DNA of 64,000 bases from W0P28-013 sp051870755. Lineage in GTDB: Bacteria > Bacteroidota > Bacteroidia > Bacteroidales > Paludibacteraceae. Every line of letters starts with the position of its first letter. The stretch's first letter is position 1. Location of the stretch: positions 62,001-126,000 of the forward strand of contig JBJECE010000021.1 of NCBI GenBank assembly GCA_051870755.1. Reading direction: 5' to 3'. The notes under the pieces were generated by a model that was not told the origin of the DNA, made no database searches, and saw nothing but the letters and a program-made list of their open reading frames with translations. The translations under genes were made by a program, and so were the position numbers. Of the stretch, positions 34,336-43,405 are shown piece by piece.

Positions 34336-35412
34336 ATGCTGAAACACCTCGATTGGTATATCATCAAAAAATATCTTGGCACATTTGCATTGTCCATTGT
34401 GCTGATTATCACCATTTCCGTAATTTTCGACTTCACGGAGAAAATCGACAATTTTTTGGAAAACAGTGCGCCGGTGAAAGCCATCGTGTTCGATTATTAC
34501 ATGAACTTCATTCCGTTTTTCGCCAACATGTTCACGCCGCTGTTTGCCTTTATTTCGGTCATTTTTTTCACATCGAAATTGGCCAACAACAGCGAAATTA
34601 TCGCCATGTTGGCAGGCGGCATGAGTTTTAGGCGGTTGATGGTGCCGTATATGATTTCGGCCGGCATCATTACCATTTGTTCGTTTTTGCTGATGAGTTT
34701 TGTCATACCGCCGGCCAACAAAATCCGACTCGCATTCGAAGATCAATATGTCAGTAAATTCAAATCGGAAGTGGCGCGCAATGTGCAACTCGAAATAGAG
34801 CCCGGCGTGATAGCCTACTTTGAACGTTACGAAGAGGGACGCGCCGTCGGCCGCCATTTCTCGCTCGAAAAATTTGAAGGAAAACAGTTGGTGTCGCGCC
34901 TCACGGCACAAGAAATTGTGATGGATTCGCTGTATCATTGGCGCGTGAAAGACTATTTAATCCGCGACTTCGATGGACTGTACGAACGCATTCAAAAAGG
35001 GACGGAACTCGACACCATCATCAACATGGATCCGGCCGATTTTTTCATCACGGCGCAAGAGGCGGCACAAATGTCCACACCCAAACTGCGTCAATACATC
35101 GCCAAACAAAAAGCACGCGGGCTGGGCAACACGCAAGCCTTTTTGGACGAATACTACAAACGCTACTCCACACCGTTGGCAGCCATCATTCTCACACTCA
35201 TCGGTGTGTCGTTGTCGTCGCGCAAAGTGCGCGGAGGCATGGGCATAAACATCGGTATTGGATTGGCACTCAGCGCGTTGTACATTTTGTTTACCACATT
35301 TTCAAGCCAGTTGGCCATCGCAGGCAGCGTCCATCCGTTATTGGCCGCGTGGACACCCAATTTACTCTTTCTGGCAGTCGGGCTCTACCTATATTCCAAA
35401 GCGCCCAAATAG
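34336..35412 (+). CDS. LptF/LptG-family LPS export permease (second)
   Basis: 358 aa from the ATG at 34336. N-terminal helix TFALSIVLIITISVIFDFTE, family signature PLFAFISVIFFTSKLANNSE near residue 75, a periplasmic beta domain (about 130-265), and three C-terminal helices beginning YKRYSTPLAAIILTLIGVSL. Together with the longer permease upstream it could form the LptF-LptG heterodimer; which one is F and which is G cannot be settled by eye. It is 23 bp after tgt and 21 bp before mfd. Confidence 0.9.
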   Translation: MLKHLDWYIIKKYLGTFALSIVLIITISVIFDFTEKIDNFLENSAPVKAIVFDYYMNFIPFFANMFTPLFAFISVIFFTSKLANNSEIIAMLAGGMSFRRLMVPYMISAGIITICSFLLMSFVIPPANKIRLAFEDQYVSKFKSEVARNVQLEIEPGVIAYFERYEEGRAVGRHFSLEKFEGKQLVSRLTAQEIVMDSLYHWRVKDYLIRDFDGLYERIQKGTELDTIINMDPADFFITAQEAAQMSTPKLRQYIAKQKARGLGNTQAFLDEYYKRYSTPLAAIILTLIGVSLSSRKVRGGMGINIGIGLALSALYILFTTFSSQLAIAGSVHPLLAAWTPNLLFLAVGLYLYSKAPK

Positions 35413-35433
35413 ACCGATGAGAACGAAAACAAC

Positions 35434-38400
35434 ATGTTGCTCGAAGATTTTCTGACACATTACAAAAGTCATCCGCTGATAACAAAAATGGCGGATTGGA
35501 CACACACCGCCAACACACGCCTGACCGTGTGCGGGCTTAACGGGTCGTCGAAAGCATTGGCCGTAGCCGCGCTATTCGACCGCCTGCATATTCCGCTAAT
35601 GGTTGTACTCGACGATGCCGAAACAGCCGGCTACTTCTACCACGACCTCACACAACTGTTTGACAAGCAACGCGTTGTATTTTTCCCAACCGCCTACCGC
35701 CACACACATAAACACGGCGCAACCGATGCAGCCAACGAAATTTTGCGTGCCGACACGTTAAATCAACTACAAACGCAAAATTGCTGTATCACAATCACTT
35801 ATCCAGACGCTTTGATGGAGAAAGTGGTATCGGCCGGCGTATTCGACGACCACAAACTGACCATCGCCAAAGGCGCCTGTTTGGACAGCAACAAAATTGC
35901 CGACACATTGGAACAATTAGGTTTCGAATACGTTGATTTTGTGTACGAGCCGGGGCAATTTTCGATACGCGGCAGCATCATCGACATTTTTTCGTTTGCC
36001 AACGAATTGCCTTTCCGCATCGACCTCTTCGGCGACGAAGTGGAAAGCATTCGCACGTTCGACATCGAAAAACAACTCTCGCTCGAAGAGCAACAGCAGG
36101 TAACCATCGTCCCCGACATGAACACGTTGGGTGGCGAACAAGTACTTTTGTGCGAATTTTTGCACCCAAACACCATCGTCTGCGCCAACGACCTGCGTTT
36201 TGTACGCCAACGCGCCAACATGGTGTACGACGAGGCGTTGGTCAAAGCCAACGAAACGCACCAAGCCGCTACGCTGCAACATCGTTTTGCCACCGGCGAC
36301 GAATTGGCGGCGGAGTTCGACAACTTCCGCACCATCGAATTTGGCAAAGCGCACGCCACCGGCAACGACTGCATCGCCTTCAACACAGCACCGCAACCGC
36401 TGTTCCACAAAAATTTCGATTTGGTAACCGAACAATTTGCCAAATATTTGGCCGATGATTACACCATTTACATTGCCAGCGACAGCAAAAAACAGACCGA
36501 CCGCATCGCCTCCATTTTCGATGAGCGCGGCGACAACTTGCCGTTCACGCCCATTCTGAAAACGTTGCACGAAGGATTTATCGACCACGACATGCGCCTA
36601 TGCTGCCTGACCGACCACCAAATTTTCGATCGTTTTCACAAATTCACGCTGCGCAGCGATGTAGCGCGTTCGGGCAAAGTGGCCATGACGCTGAAAGAAC
36701 TCAATCAGTTCAAAGTGGGCGACTATGTCGTACACATCGACCACGGCATCGGACGTTTCGGCGGCCTGCAAACCACCAACATCAACGGCCGGCCGCAAGA
36801 GGTTATCAAACTGATTTTCAAGGACAACGATGTCATTTTTGTCAGCATTCACGCGCTGCATCGCATTTCAAAATACAAGAGCAAAGAAGGCGAAGAGCCG
36901 CGCATCAACAAATTGGGCACCGGCGCATGGGAACGCCTGAAAGAACGCACCAAAAGCAAAGTCAAAGACATTGCGCGCGACCTCATCAAACTATACTCGC
37001 AACGCATGGCGCAACAGGGTTTTGCCTATTCGCCGGATGGTTATCTGCAACAGGAATTGGAGGCATCGTTTCTCTACGAGGACACGCCCGACCAACTGAA
37101 AGCCACCAACGACATCAAGCACGATATGGAATCGACGCGCCCGATGGATCGCCTCGTATGCGGCGATGTCGGGTTCGGCAAAACCGAAGTGGCCATCAGG
37201 GCGGCATTCAAAGCCGTAACCGACGGCAAACAAGTGGCCGTGCTGGTGCCGACCACCGTTTTGGCACTACAACACTACAAAACCTTCAGCGAACGTCTGC
37301 GCAATTTTCCTTGCACCATCGACTATTTGAGTCGGGCAAAATCGCCAAAACAGGTCAAAGAAATTCTGCAAAAATTGGCGGCCGGCGACATCGACATATT
37401 GGTCGGAACGCACAAAATAGTCGGTAAAGATGTAATATTCAAGGATTTAGGACTACTCATCATCGACGAAGAACAAAAATTCGGCGTCGGCACCAAGGAG
37501 AAACTCAAACAACTGAAAGTGAACGTCGATACGCTCACGCTGACGGCAACGCCCATCCCGCGCACGCTGCAATTTTCGCTCATGGGCGCACGCGACCTCT
37601 CCGTCATCAACACGCCGCCGCCCAACCGCTACCCCATTTTCACCGAAGTCATCGAATGGGACGACGACACCATACGCGAAGCCATCGTACGCGAAATCGA
37701 CCGCAACGGACAAGTTTTCTTTATCAACAACCGCATACAAAATATTTACTTGCTGGCCGACAAACTACGCAAACTCGTACCCGATGTACGCGTCGCAGTA
37801 GCCCACGGACAAATGCCACCCGAAGAGTTGGAAAACACCATCGTCGATTTCATCAACTACGACTACGATGTGCTGCTGGCCACCACCGTCGTCGAATCGG
37901 GCATCGACATGCCAAACGTGAACACCATCATCGTAAACAAAGCCAACATGTTCGGTCTGAGCGACTTACACCAACTACGCGGACGTGTTGGACGAAGCAA
38001 CCGCAAAGCCTATTGCTACCTGATAGCACCGCCATTGGCCGAAATCACCGACGATGCACGACGCCGACTGCAAGCCATTGAGACCTTTGCCGAACTCGGC
38101 AGCGGATTCAACATCGCCATGCAGGATTTGGACATTCGCGGAGCCGGCAACATGCTCGGCGCCGAACAAAGCGGATTCATCGCCGATCTCGGTTACGAAA
38201 CCTATCAAAAAATTCTGAACGAAGCCATGATGGAACTGCGCGACGAAGAGTTCCCCGAACTGCTGAACGACGACACCGCCCGAACACAAAATTTTGTCGG
38301 CGAATGCCAAATCGAAAGCGACCTCGACGCACATTTCCCTGCCGACTACATCGCCAACGTATCGGAACGCATGACACTCTATCGCGAACTCGACAATCTG

Positions 38401-38772
38401 ACCGGCGAAGAGGCCTTGTGCGCTTTCGAAAGTCGGCTCATCGACCGTTTCGGACCTGTACCACAACCCGCCAAAGACCTGATGCTGCTACTGCGCATGC
38501 GCTGGACAGCCATGAAAATCGGCATCGAAAAATTGGTACTCAAAAACGGACGAATGACCTGCTACCTCGTGGGCAACGCAGCATCGCCGTACTATCGCTC
38601 CGATGCTTTCAGGCAACTCATCACCTACATTTGCAGCCGACCGCAAAACAGCCGTTTGGGCGAACGCGACGGCAAACGATTCGCCACGTTTATGCCCGTC
38701 GAATCGGCCGGCGACGCATGGCACATATTCGACACGCTGACAAAAATCCAAATCGCCAACGAAACAATATAA
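35434..38772 (+). CDS. mfd: Transcription-repair coupling factor
   Basis: 1112 aa, full length. UvrB-homology region (about 1-330), RNA polymerase-interacting CarD-like domain near residues 410-480 (LNQFKVGDYVVHIDHGIGRF), Walker A GDVGFGKTEVAIRAA near residue 575, DEEQ box in LLIIDEEQKFGVGTKEK, TATPIPRTLQ motif, TTVVESGIDMPNVNTII and the TRG motif QLRGRVGRSNRKAYCYL. A C-terminal TRCF domain follows. It removes stalled RNA polymerase at DNA lesions and recruits excision repair. It is in the lptG-tgt-lptF-mfd operon. Confidence 0.97.
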   Translation: MLLEDFLTHYKSHPLITKMADWTHTANTRLTVCGLNGSSKALAVAALFDRLHIPLMVVLDDAETAGYFYHDLTQLFDKQRVVFFPTAYRHTHKHGATDAANEILRADTLNQLQTQNCCITITYPDALMEKVVSAGVFDDHKLTIAKGACLDSNKIADTLEQLGFEYVDFVYEPGQFSIRGSIIDIFSFANELPFRIDLFGDEVESIRTFDIEKQLSLEEQQQVTIVPDMNTLGGEQVLLCEFLHPNTIVCANDLRFVRQRANMVYDEALVKANETHQAATLQHRFATGDELAAEFDNFRTIEFGKAHATGNDCIAFNTAPQPLFHKNFDLVTEQFAKYLADDYTIYIASDSKKQTDRIASIFDERGDNLPFTPILKTLHEGFIDHDMRLCCLTDHQIFDRFHKFTLRSDVARSGKVAMTLKELNQFKVGDYVVHIDHGIGRFGGLQTTNINGRPQEVIKLIFKDNDVIFVSIHALHRISKYKSKEGEEPRINKLGTGAWERLKERTKSKVKDIARDLIKLYSQRMAQQGFAYSPDGYLQQELEASFLYEDTPDQLKATNDIKHDMESTRPMDRLVCGDVGFGKTEVAIRAAFKAVTDGKQVAVLVPTTVLALQHYKTFSERLRNFPCTIDYLSRAKSPKQVKEILQKLAAGDIDILVGTHKIVGKDVIFKDLGLLIIDEEQKFGVGTKEKLKQLKVNVDTLTLTATPIPRTLQFSLMGARDLSVINTPPPNRYPIFTEVIEWDDDTIREAIVREIDRNGQVFFINNRIQNIYLLADKLRKLVPDVRVAVAHGQMPPEELENTIVDFINYDYDVLLATTVVESGIDMPNVNTIIVNKANMFGLSDLHQLRGRVGRSNRKAYCYLIAPPLAEITDDARRRLQAIETFAELGSGFNIAMQDLDIRGAGNMLGAEQSGFIADLGYETYQKILNEAMMELRDEEFPELLNDDTARTQNFVGECQIESDLDAHFPADYIANVSERMTLYRELDNLTGEEALCAFESRLIDRFGPVPQPAKDLMLLLRMRWTAMKIGIEKLVLKNGRMTCYLVGNAASPYYRSDAFRQLITYICSRPQNSRLGERDGKRFATFMPVESAGDAWHIFDTLTKIQIANETI

Positions 38773-38784
38773 ACCTCAACCGAT

Positions 38785-39480
38785 ATGAAACAAAAAATAG
38801 TGGTACTCACCGGCGCCGGCATCTCGGCCGAAAGCGGCTTGAGCACCTTTCGCGACAGCGACGGACTATGGGAAAACTACCGCATCGAAGATGTGTGCAC
38901 GCCCGAAGCACTGATACGCAATCGACCATTGGTCATCGACTTCTACAACCAACGTCGAAAGGCAACATTGGCCGCACAACCCAACGCTGCACACCACGCG
39001 TTGAAACGTTTGGAACAAAAATTTGAAGTCTGCATCGTTACACAAAACGTGGACGACCTGCACGAACGCGCCGGCAGCAGCAACATCATCCACCTGCACG
39101 GCGAACTGACTAAACTGCGCAGCGGCAACAACGAATTGGCCACCGTGCCGCTCGAAGGTTGGCAACAACCGCTCGATGCGCGCCACCCCGACGGTTCGCT
39201 GCTACGACCATTCATCGTGTTTTTCGGCGAAAACGTACCGATGCTCGAACCGGCCATCGAACAAGTGCAGCAAGCCGACATTCTCTTGATTATAGGCACC
39301 TCGTTGGCTGTATATCCGGCGGCGATGCTTGCTGCATACGCACCGGCCGGCACGCCCATCTACCTCATCGACCCCGGACAGCCCGACACACGCAACATCA
39401 TCAATCCGTTCACCCACATACAGCAACCGGCCACTATCGGCGTGCCACAAGTGGTGCAAACCCTGCTCGACCACGCATAA
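38785..39480 (+). CDS. Sirtuin-type NAD-dependent protein deacylase without zinc cysteines
   Basis: 231 aa, single SIR2 domain. NAD-binding GAGISAESGLSTFRDSDGLW at residues 10-29, QNVDDLHERAG at 87-97, catalytic His105 in IHLHGEL, and FFGENVP near 147. Tyr54 and Arg57 (FYNQRR) match the YxxR signature of class III (SIRT5/CobB-like) deacylases that prefer succinyl or malonyl lysines. The four zinc Cys normally found after the catalytic His are absent; that segment reads LRSGNNELATVPLEGWQQPL. The gene ends the operon, 12 bp after mfd. Confidence 0.93.
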   Translation: MKQKIVVLTGAGISAESGLSTFRDSDGLWENYRIEDVCTPEALIRNRPLVIDFYNQRRKATLAAQPNAAHHALKRLEQKFEVCIVTQNVDDLHERAGSSNIIHLHGELTKLRSGNNELATVPLEGWQQPLDARHPDGSLLRPFIVFFGENVPMLEPAIEQVQQADILLIIGTSLAVYPAAMLAAYAPAGTPIYLIDPGQPDTRNIINPFTHIQQPATIGVPQVVQTLLDHA

Positions 39481-39563
39481 ACCCTACCGACACGATTATC
39501 GGCAAGGCCATCACGGCACAGATGGAAAAGCAGAAAAATTCAGACGGTAAAGGCAAACGATCA

Positions 39564-40382
39564 TCAGTACGCAATCACGACTTGGTCAATCTCCTTGCCC
39601 GACTTGCTTGTTTGCATCACGGTAATCGGCCGACCATTCCGATTCGGCAGGGTGAATACGCCACGCACGGCATGCGTATGACCGCCGACAATCAAATCGA
39701 TGTCGGTACTATTGACTGCCACCAGCGAATCGGCAACAGAGCCTGTATCGGCAAAGCCTAAATGCGACAAGGCGATGACAAAATCGCACCGCTCGTCGCT
39801 GCGCAATATGGCCGCGTATTTGTTGGCTGCCTCAATAGGGTCGGTATAGCGAATGCCGCCGAAATTGTCGGCCAAAATCAGTCCTTGCGGATCAACGCCC
39901 AGACCGAGTACGCCCACGCGCAAGCCCTGTTTATCGAACACGACATACGGTTTTGTCAGTCCGTCGAGCGCCGTTCCCGACACATCGTAATTGCAGCAGA
40001 CGTATGGAAATTGCGCTTGGCGTACACGTGCCGCCAACGTATCGATACCTTTGTCGAATTCGTGATTACCAAACGTGGTTGCCTCGTAGCCCATCAGGTT
40101 GTAGGCTTCGATTTCGAGGCGGCCGTCGAACATATTAAAATAGGGTGTGCCTTGAAAAATATCGCCGGCATCGAGCAACAACACATTGCCGCAAACGCGT
40201 CGTACGCTATCGATAAAATGTTTGCGCGCGGCATAACCGCCCATGCCATCGGCACATGGTTCGACTTGGCTGTGCGTATCGTTACTGCAAAGCACCACAA
40301 GTTGACGCAGTTGCTGGCTGCAAGCGGCGAAACCCAATGCAGTGCAAAGGGCAATTATCGGTAAAAACTTATTTTTCGACAT
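39564..40382 (-). CDS. 5'-nucleotidase/metallophosphoesterase lipoprotein (N-terminal half)
   Basis: 272 aa with lipobox GFAAC (Cys20). Calcineurin-like metallophosphoesterase domain as in UshA: VLCSNDTHSQVEP, LLLDAGDIFQGTPYFNMFDG, FGNHEFDKG near residue 105 and LIVGGHTHAV near residue 230. It contains only the catalytic half; the substrate-binding half is encoded separately by the upstream gene (40369-41103), which overlaps it by 14 bp. Split UshA-like pairs are usual in Bacteroidota. It is probably periplasmic or surface-exposed nucleotide scavenging. Confidence 0.9.
   Translation of the reverse strand: MSKNKFLPIIALCTALGFAACSQQLRQLVVLCSNDTHSQVEPCADGMGGYAARKHFIDSVRRVCGNVLLLDAGDIFQGTPYFNMFDGRLEIEAYNLMGYEATTFGNHEFDKGIDTLAARVRQAQFPYVCCNYDVSGTALDGLTKPYVVFDKQGLRVGVLGLGVDPQGLILADNFGGIRYTDPIEAANKYAAILRSDERCDFVIALSHLGFADTGSVADSLVAVNSTDIDLIVGGHTHAVRGVFTLPNRNGRPITVMQTSKSGKEIDQVVIAY
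40133..40148 (-). repeat. Dispersed word variant in the 5'-nucleotidase gene
   Basis: Minus strand ACACCCTATTTTAATA; the second half is shifted by one base relative to the consensus. Confidence 0.25.
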
Positions 40383-41103
40383 GGATTTGATGTTTTAGAT
40401 TTGCATGAAGAATGCGCCCCGCTTCGGTTTCGCGGCGTATATGATTAGTCAGAGCATCGCGCAACATGGTGCCGATTCCTTCGATTTTGGTGTAATCGGC
40501 CAATGGTTCGAGATGGTCGTTGCCGTACGACAAATAATCGGTTGTGATGATGCGATAAATGCGCTCATCATCAATCGGTTGCCCGCCCACCAGCACATTT
40601 TCGGCCTTGCCGTTGCGAATGGTCAGCGCCATGCCTGTTTCCACCTCGCCACCTTTGGCGGCAATGGCATCGGCCAAACGACGCACATCGGCACCTTTCA
40701 TTTCGACAAAGACTAACGCATTGTCGAACGGCATGATTTGCAGCACATGTCCCACCGTAACGGCACCTTGCGGCAGGTCGTTGCGCAACCCACCAAAATT
40801 GGTAATGGCCATATCGGTCGGTTTGAGCGCATTGCCAAACGCCAGCATGGCGTCGGACACAAAAGCGTTGAGCAACCCTTCGGGCAACTCGGCACGCATG
40901 AGTTGATCGGACTCGCCAATGACGACGTTCATCTCTACAGCCTGCGCTGTTTTGTAAGGCGCTATCAATTGCAGCATCGCCGAATCGGCAACCATTTCGT
41001 CGGCGTGTAGCGGCACCAATTCGGCCGACACGATTTCGGGATTTGGGCGCCGACAAGCCGCCAGCAGCGCCATGGCAGCAACCGTCAGAACTATTTTTTT
41101 CAT
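40369..41103 (-). CDS. 5'-nucleotidase C-terminal domain lipoprotein
   Basis: 244 aa from the ATG at 41103, with lipobox LLAAC (Cys17). 5_nucleotid_C fold: LLNAFVSDAMLAFGNALKPT, ITNFGGLRNDLPQGAVTVGH and VLQIMPFDNALVFVEMKG are the substrate-binding signatures of the UshA C-terminal domain. It has no metal-binding motif of its own and should act with the metallophosphoesterase encoded just downstream, to which it is translationally coupled by a 14-bp overlap. Confidence 0.92.
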   Translation of the reverse strand: MKKIVLTVAAMALLAACRRPNPEIVSAELVPLHADEMVADSAMLQLIAPYKTAQAVEMNVVIGESDQLMRAELPEGLLNAFVSDAMLAFGNALKPTDMAITNFGGLRNDLPQGAVTVGHVLQIMPFDNALVFVEMKGADVRRLADAIAAKGGEVETGMALTIRNGKAENVLVGGQPIDDERIYRIITTDYLSYGNDHLEPLADYTKIEGIGTMLRDALTNHIRRETEAGRILHANLKHQIHVEK

Positions 41104-41126
41104 ATCGCTTGTTGTTTTGATGTGTG

Positions 41127-41157
41127 CAAAAGTACAAAAAAACACGATACAAAACAA
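41127..41157 (-). promoter_or_regulatory. Promoter of the split 5'-nucleotidase pair
   Basis: Minus strand TTG at 41157-41155, 20-bp spacer, TACTTTTG at 41134-41127. Confidence 0.5.
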
Positions 41158-41186
41158 GCATTTTGTGCCGAAAGTTTTCGGGGAAT

Positions 41187-41217
41187 TTTGTAAATTGAAT
41201 TTTTTATTGTACTTTTG
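41187..41217 (+). promoter_or_regulatory. Promoter of the glucosaminidase-DUF4105-pullulanase run
   Basis: TTTG at 41187-41190, 19-bp spacer, TACTTTTG at 41210-41217; 34 bp before the start at 41251. Confidence 0.6.
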
Positions 41218-41250
41218 CAGATTGAACCATTACAACAATTTTGCACCATC

Positions 41251-42156
41251 ATGAAGAGAATCTTTTTATTTACAGCACTTTGTTGCAGCATTGCAGGCGC
41301 GGTTTATGGTCAGAAGAATGCTGATTTTCAGGCCTATATCGACAAATATGCCACATTAGCCATTACCGAACAAGAGCGGCATCACATTCCGGCCAGCATC
41401 ACTATGGCGCAAGCGTTGCTCGAATCGCAGGCAGGCAAAGGCCGGCTGGCTGTCGAGGGCAACAACCACTTCGGCATCAAATGCGCCGGCGATTGGAAAG
41501 GCGGGACCATCTATCACGACGACGACCGCTTGGGCGAATGTTTCCGCAAGTACAAAAAAGTCATCGACTCGTACGAAGACCATTCGCAATTTCTGAAAAA
41601 CCGCCAACGCTATGATTTTCTGTTTCAATATGATGTGAAAGATTACAAATCGTGGGCGTACGGTTTGAGTCGCGCCGGTTATGCCACTGACCCCGAATAT
41701 CCGGCCAAGCTCATCCGCATCATCGAAACTTACAATTTGAACGACTTGGTTGACAAAGCCCAAAAAGAAGAGGAAAAATTCTACGAAGACGAGCCCAACT
41801 ACGAGCAATTGTGGGGCTACATCGAGATAGAGAACAACGGCGTGCGTTGCATACGTGTCATCACGCCCGACAAAATAGACAATGTGTCCAAAGCGTTCAA
41901 TATTCCGATAAAAAAACTGCTGTACTACAACGACTTGATGGACAACATGACGTTGCTCCACGCACAAGATTACGTCTATCTGTGGACAAAAAAGAACCAC
42001 GCCGACCCGCGCTACGAAACGCACAAAGTGGCTGTTGGCGAGTCGATGCACGACATTTCGCAACTATACGGCATCAAACTGAAAAAACTCTACAAACTGA
42101 ACGACCTGCCCTACGGCACGCCGGCCAAAGTCGGCATGGTATTGCGCCTGCAATAA
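41251..42156 (+). CDS. Exported glucosaminidase with LysM-like C-terminus
   Basis: 301 aa from the ATG at 41251, with signal peptide MKRIFLFTALCCSIAGAVYG. Glucosaminidase (GH73-like) domain at about 25-165: ITMAQALLESQAGKGRLAVE carries the catalytic Glu, followed by NNHFGIKCAGDWKGGTIYHD and YGLSRAGYATDPEYPAKLIR. Two LysM-like units follow (about 195-250 and 255-301; HKVAVGESMHDISQLYGIKL). It is a peptidoglycan hydrolase acting in the periplasm, probably during growth or division. First in a three-gene run. Confidence 0.93.
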   Translation: MKRIFLFTALCCSIAGAVYGQKNADFQAYIDKYATLAITEQERHHIPASITMAQALLESQAGKGRLAVEGNNHFGIKCAGDWKGGTIYHDDDRLGECFRKYKKVIDSYEDHSQFLKNRQRYDFLFQYDVKDYKSWAYGLSRAGYATDPEYPAKLIRIIETYNLNDLVDKAQKEEEKFYEDEPNYEQLWGYIEIENNGVRCIRVITPDKIDNVSKAFNIPIKKLLYYNDLMDNMTLLHAQDYVYLWTKKNHADPRYETHKVAVGESMHDISQLYGIKLKKLYKLNDLPYGTPAKVGMVLRLQ

Positions 42157-42213
42157 CGCCACGCCGCCAATCGACGAACGTCCGCCACTACGAAACCACA
42201 AACTGACGACGCC

Positions 42214-43401
42214 GTGAAAAAATTTTTATTCTCCCTCGTGCTTGTTGCGTATTGCGCCTTTGGAGCGACAGCGCAACTGACCGAACAGAGTCGCATCAGC
42301 CTCATCACGTGCGACCCCGGCGAATTGGTTTACGAAAGATTCGGCCACACGGCACTGCGCATTTGCGACAGCACGCAACACATCGACCTGATTTTTCACT
42401 ATGGCGTATTCGATTTCGACACCGATTTTTTCATCCCAAAATTTATCAAAGGCGCCACCGACTATGCCATCGGATTGTGTAGTACACACTATTTTATAGC
42501 AAGTTACGCACAACGCGGTTCGGCTGTCCACGAGCAGGTGCTGGCGCTGACATTGCCCCAACGGCAACAACTGTTCGATGCGCTCCTCGAAAACTACAAG
42601 CCCGAAAACCGGTTCTATCGCTACAACTTTGTATTCGATAATTGCGCCACACGCCCTTACGATATGCTGCTGAACGTGATTGACGCGCCGCTGCTCTGCA
42701 CCTACACCACCGATGCCACCTATCGCGACATCATACACGGCTGCATCGGTTGGCAGAATTGGACAGCGTTCGGCATAGCGTTGATTTTGGGCTCCGAAGC
42801 CGACCAACCGGCCGGCAACGAAGGCGCTATCGGTTTCCCGTTCTGTCTGCGCGACGAACTCGATGCCACATGGATGCAGACCGCCCCCGACACCATCGTG
42901 CCGCTGGTAACTGCACGCCACACATTGGTGGACAAGCCGACCATTCCCATCGAGGACACGCCGTGGCCGCTCAGCCCGACGAGTGTGTTCGCCCTACTCT
43001 GCCTCATCGGCGCGCTGCTCACATGGTTCGACCTGAAACGCCGGCGCATTTCGCACTGGTTCGACGTGCTGCTGTTCGGTGTAGTCGGCATGGCCGGTGT
43101 GATTATTGGCTATTTGATGTTTTTCTCGCTGCATCCGCTTGTGCGTGGCAATTGGAATTTGCTGTGGGCCAATCCGTTGTGGCTGTTCATGGCAACGATA
43201 GCCCCGATACGCCGGTGCACATCGTTCAAACGCCACGCCGCCACCTGCATGGCTCTGTTAGCCGGCATCGGCCTGATAACCCAATGGTGTGCACCGCAGG
43301 TCTTCCACACGGCCAATCTGTTGGTCATCGTGCTGCTGCTGATACGTCTGACACCCTATTTATTATGCAACAAAAATAAAATTAACCCTAAAAATATCTA
43401 A
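42214..43401 (+). CDS. DUF4105 (Lnb N-terminal-like) membrane-anchored protein
   Basis: 395 aa from a GTG start at 42214. Signal peptide (KKFLFSLVLVAYCAFGATAQ), then a periplasmic DUF4105 domain to about residue 245 with CDPGELVYERFGHTALRI and YNFVFDNCATRPYDML. The conserved His followed later by an Asn-Cys pair resembles the order in circularly permuted NlpC/P60-LRAT hydrolases, so a thiol hydrolase or acyltransferase role is possible but unproven. Four C-terminal transmembrane helices follow. It lies 57 bp after the glucosaminidase and 4 bp before pulA. Confidence 0.85.
   Translation: MKKFLFSLVLVAYCAFGATAQLTEQSRISLITCDPGELVYERFGHTALRICDSTQHIDLIFHYGVFDFDTDFFIPKFIKGATDYAIGLCSTHYFIASYAQRGSAVHEQVLALTLPQRQQLFDALLENYKPENRFYRYNFVFDNCATRPYDMLLNVIDAPLLCTYTTDATYRDIIHGCIGWQNWTAFGIALILGSEADQPAGNEGAIGFPFCLRDELDATWMQTAPDTIVPLVTARHTLVDKPTIPIEDTPWPLSPTSVFALLCLIGALLTWFDLKRRRISHWFDVLLFGVVGMAGVIIGYLMFFSLHPLVRGNWNLLWANPLWLFMATIAPIRRCTSFKRHAATCMALLAGIGLITQWCAPQVFHTANLLVIVLLLIRLTPYLLCNKNKINPKNI
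43351..43366 (+). repeat. Dispersed 16-bp word, copy 2
   Basis: ACACCCTATTTATTAT, identical to copy 1 over all 16 bases, in the last codons of the DUF4105 gene. Confidence 0.55.
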
Positions 43402-43405
43402 CAAC

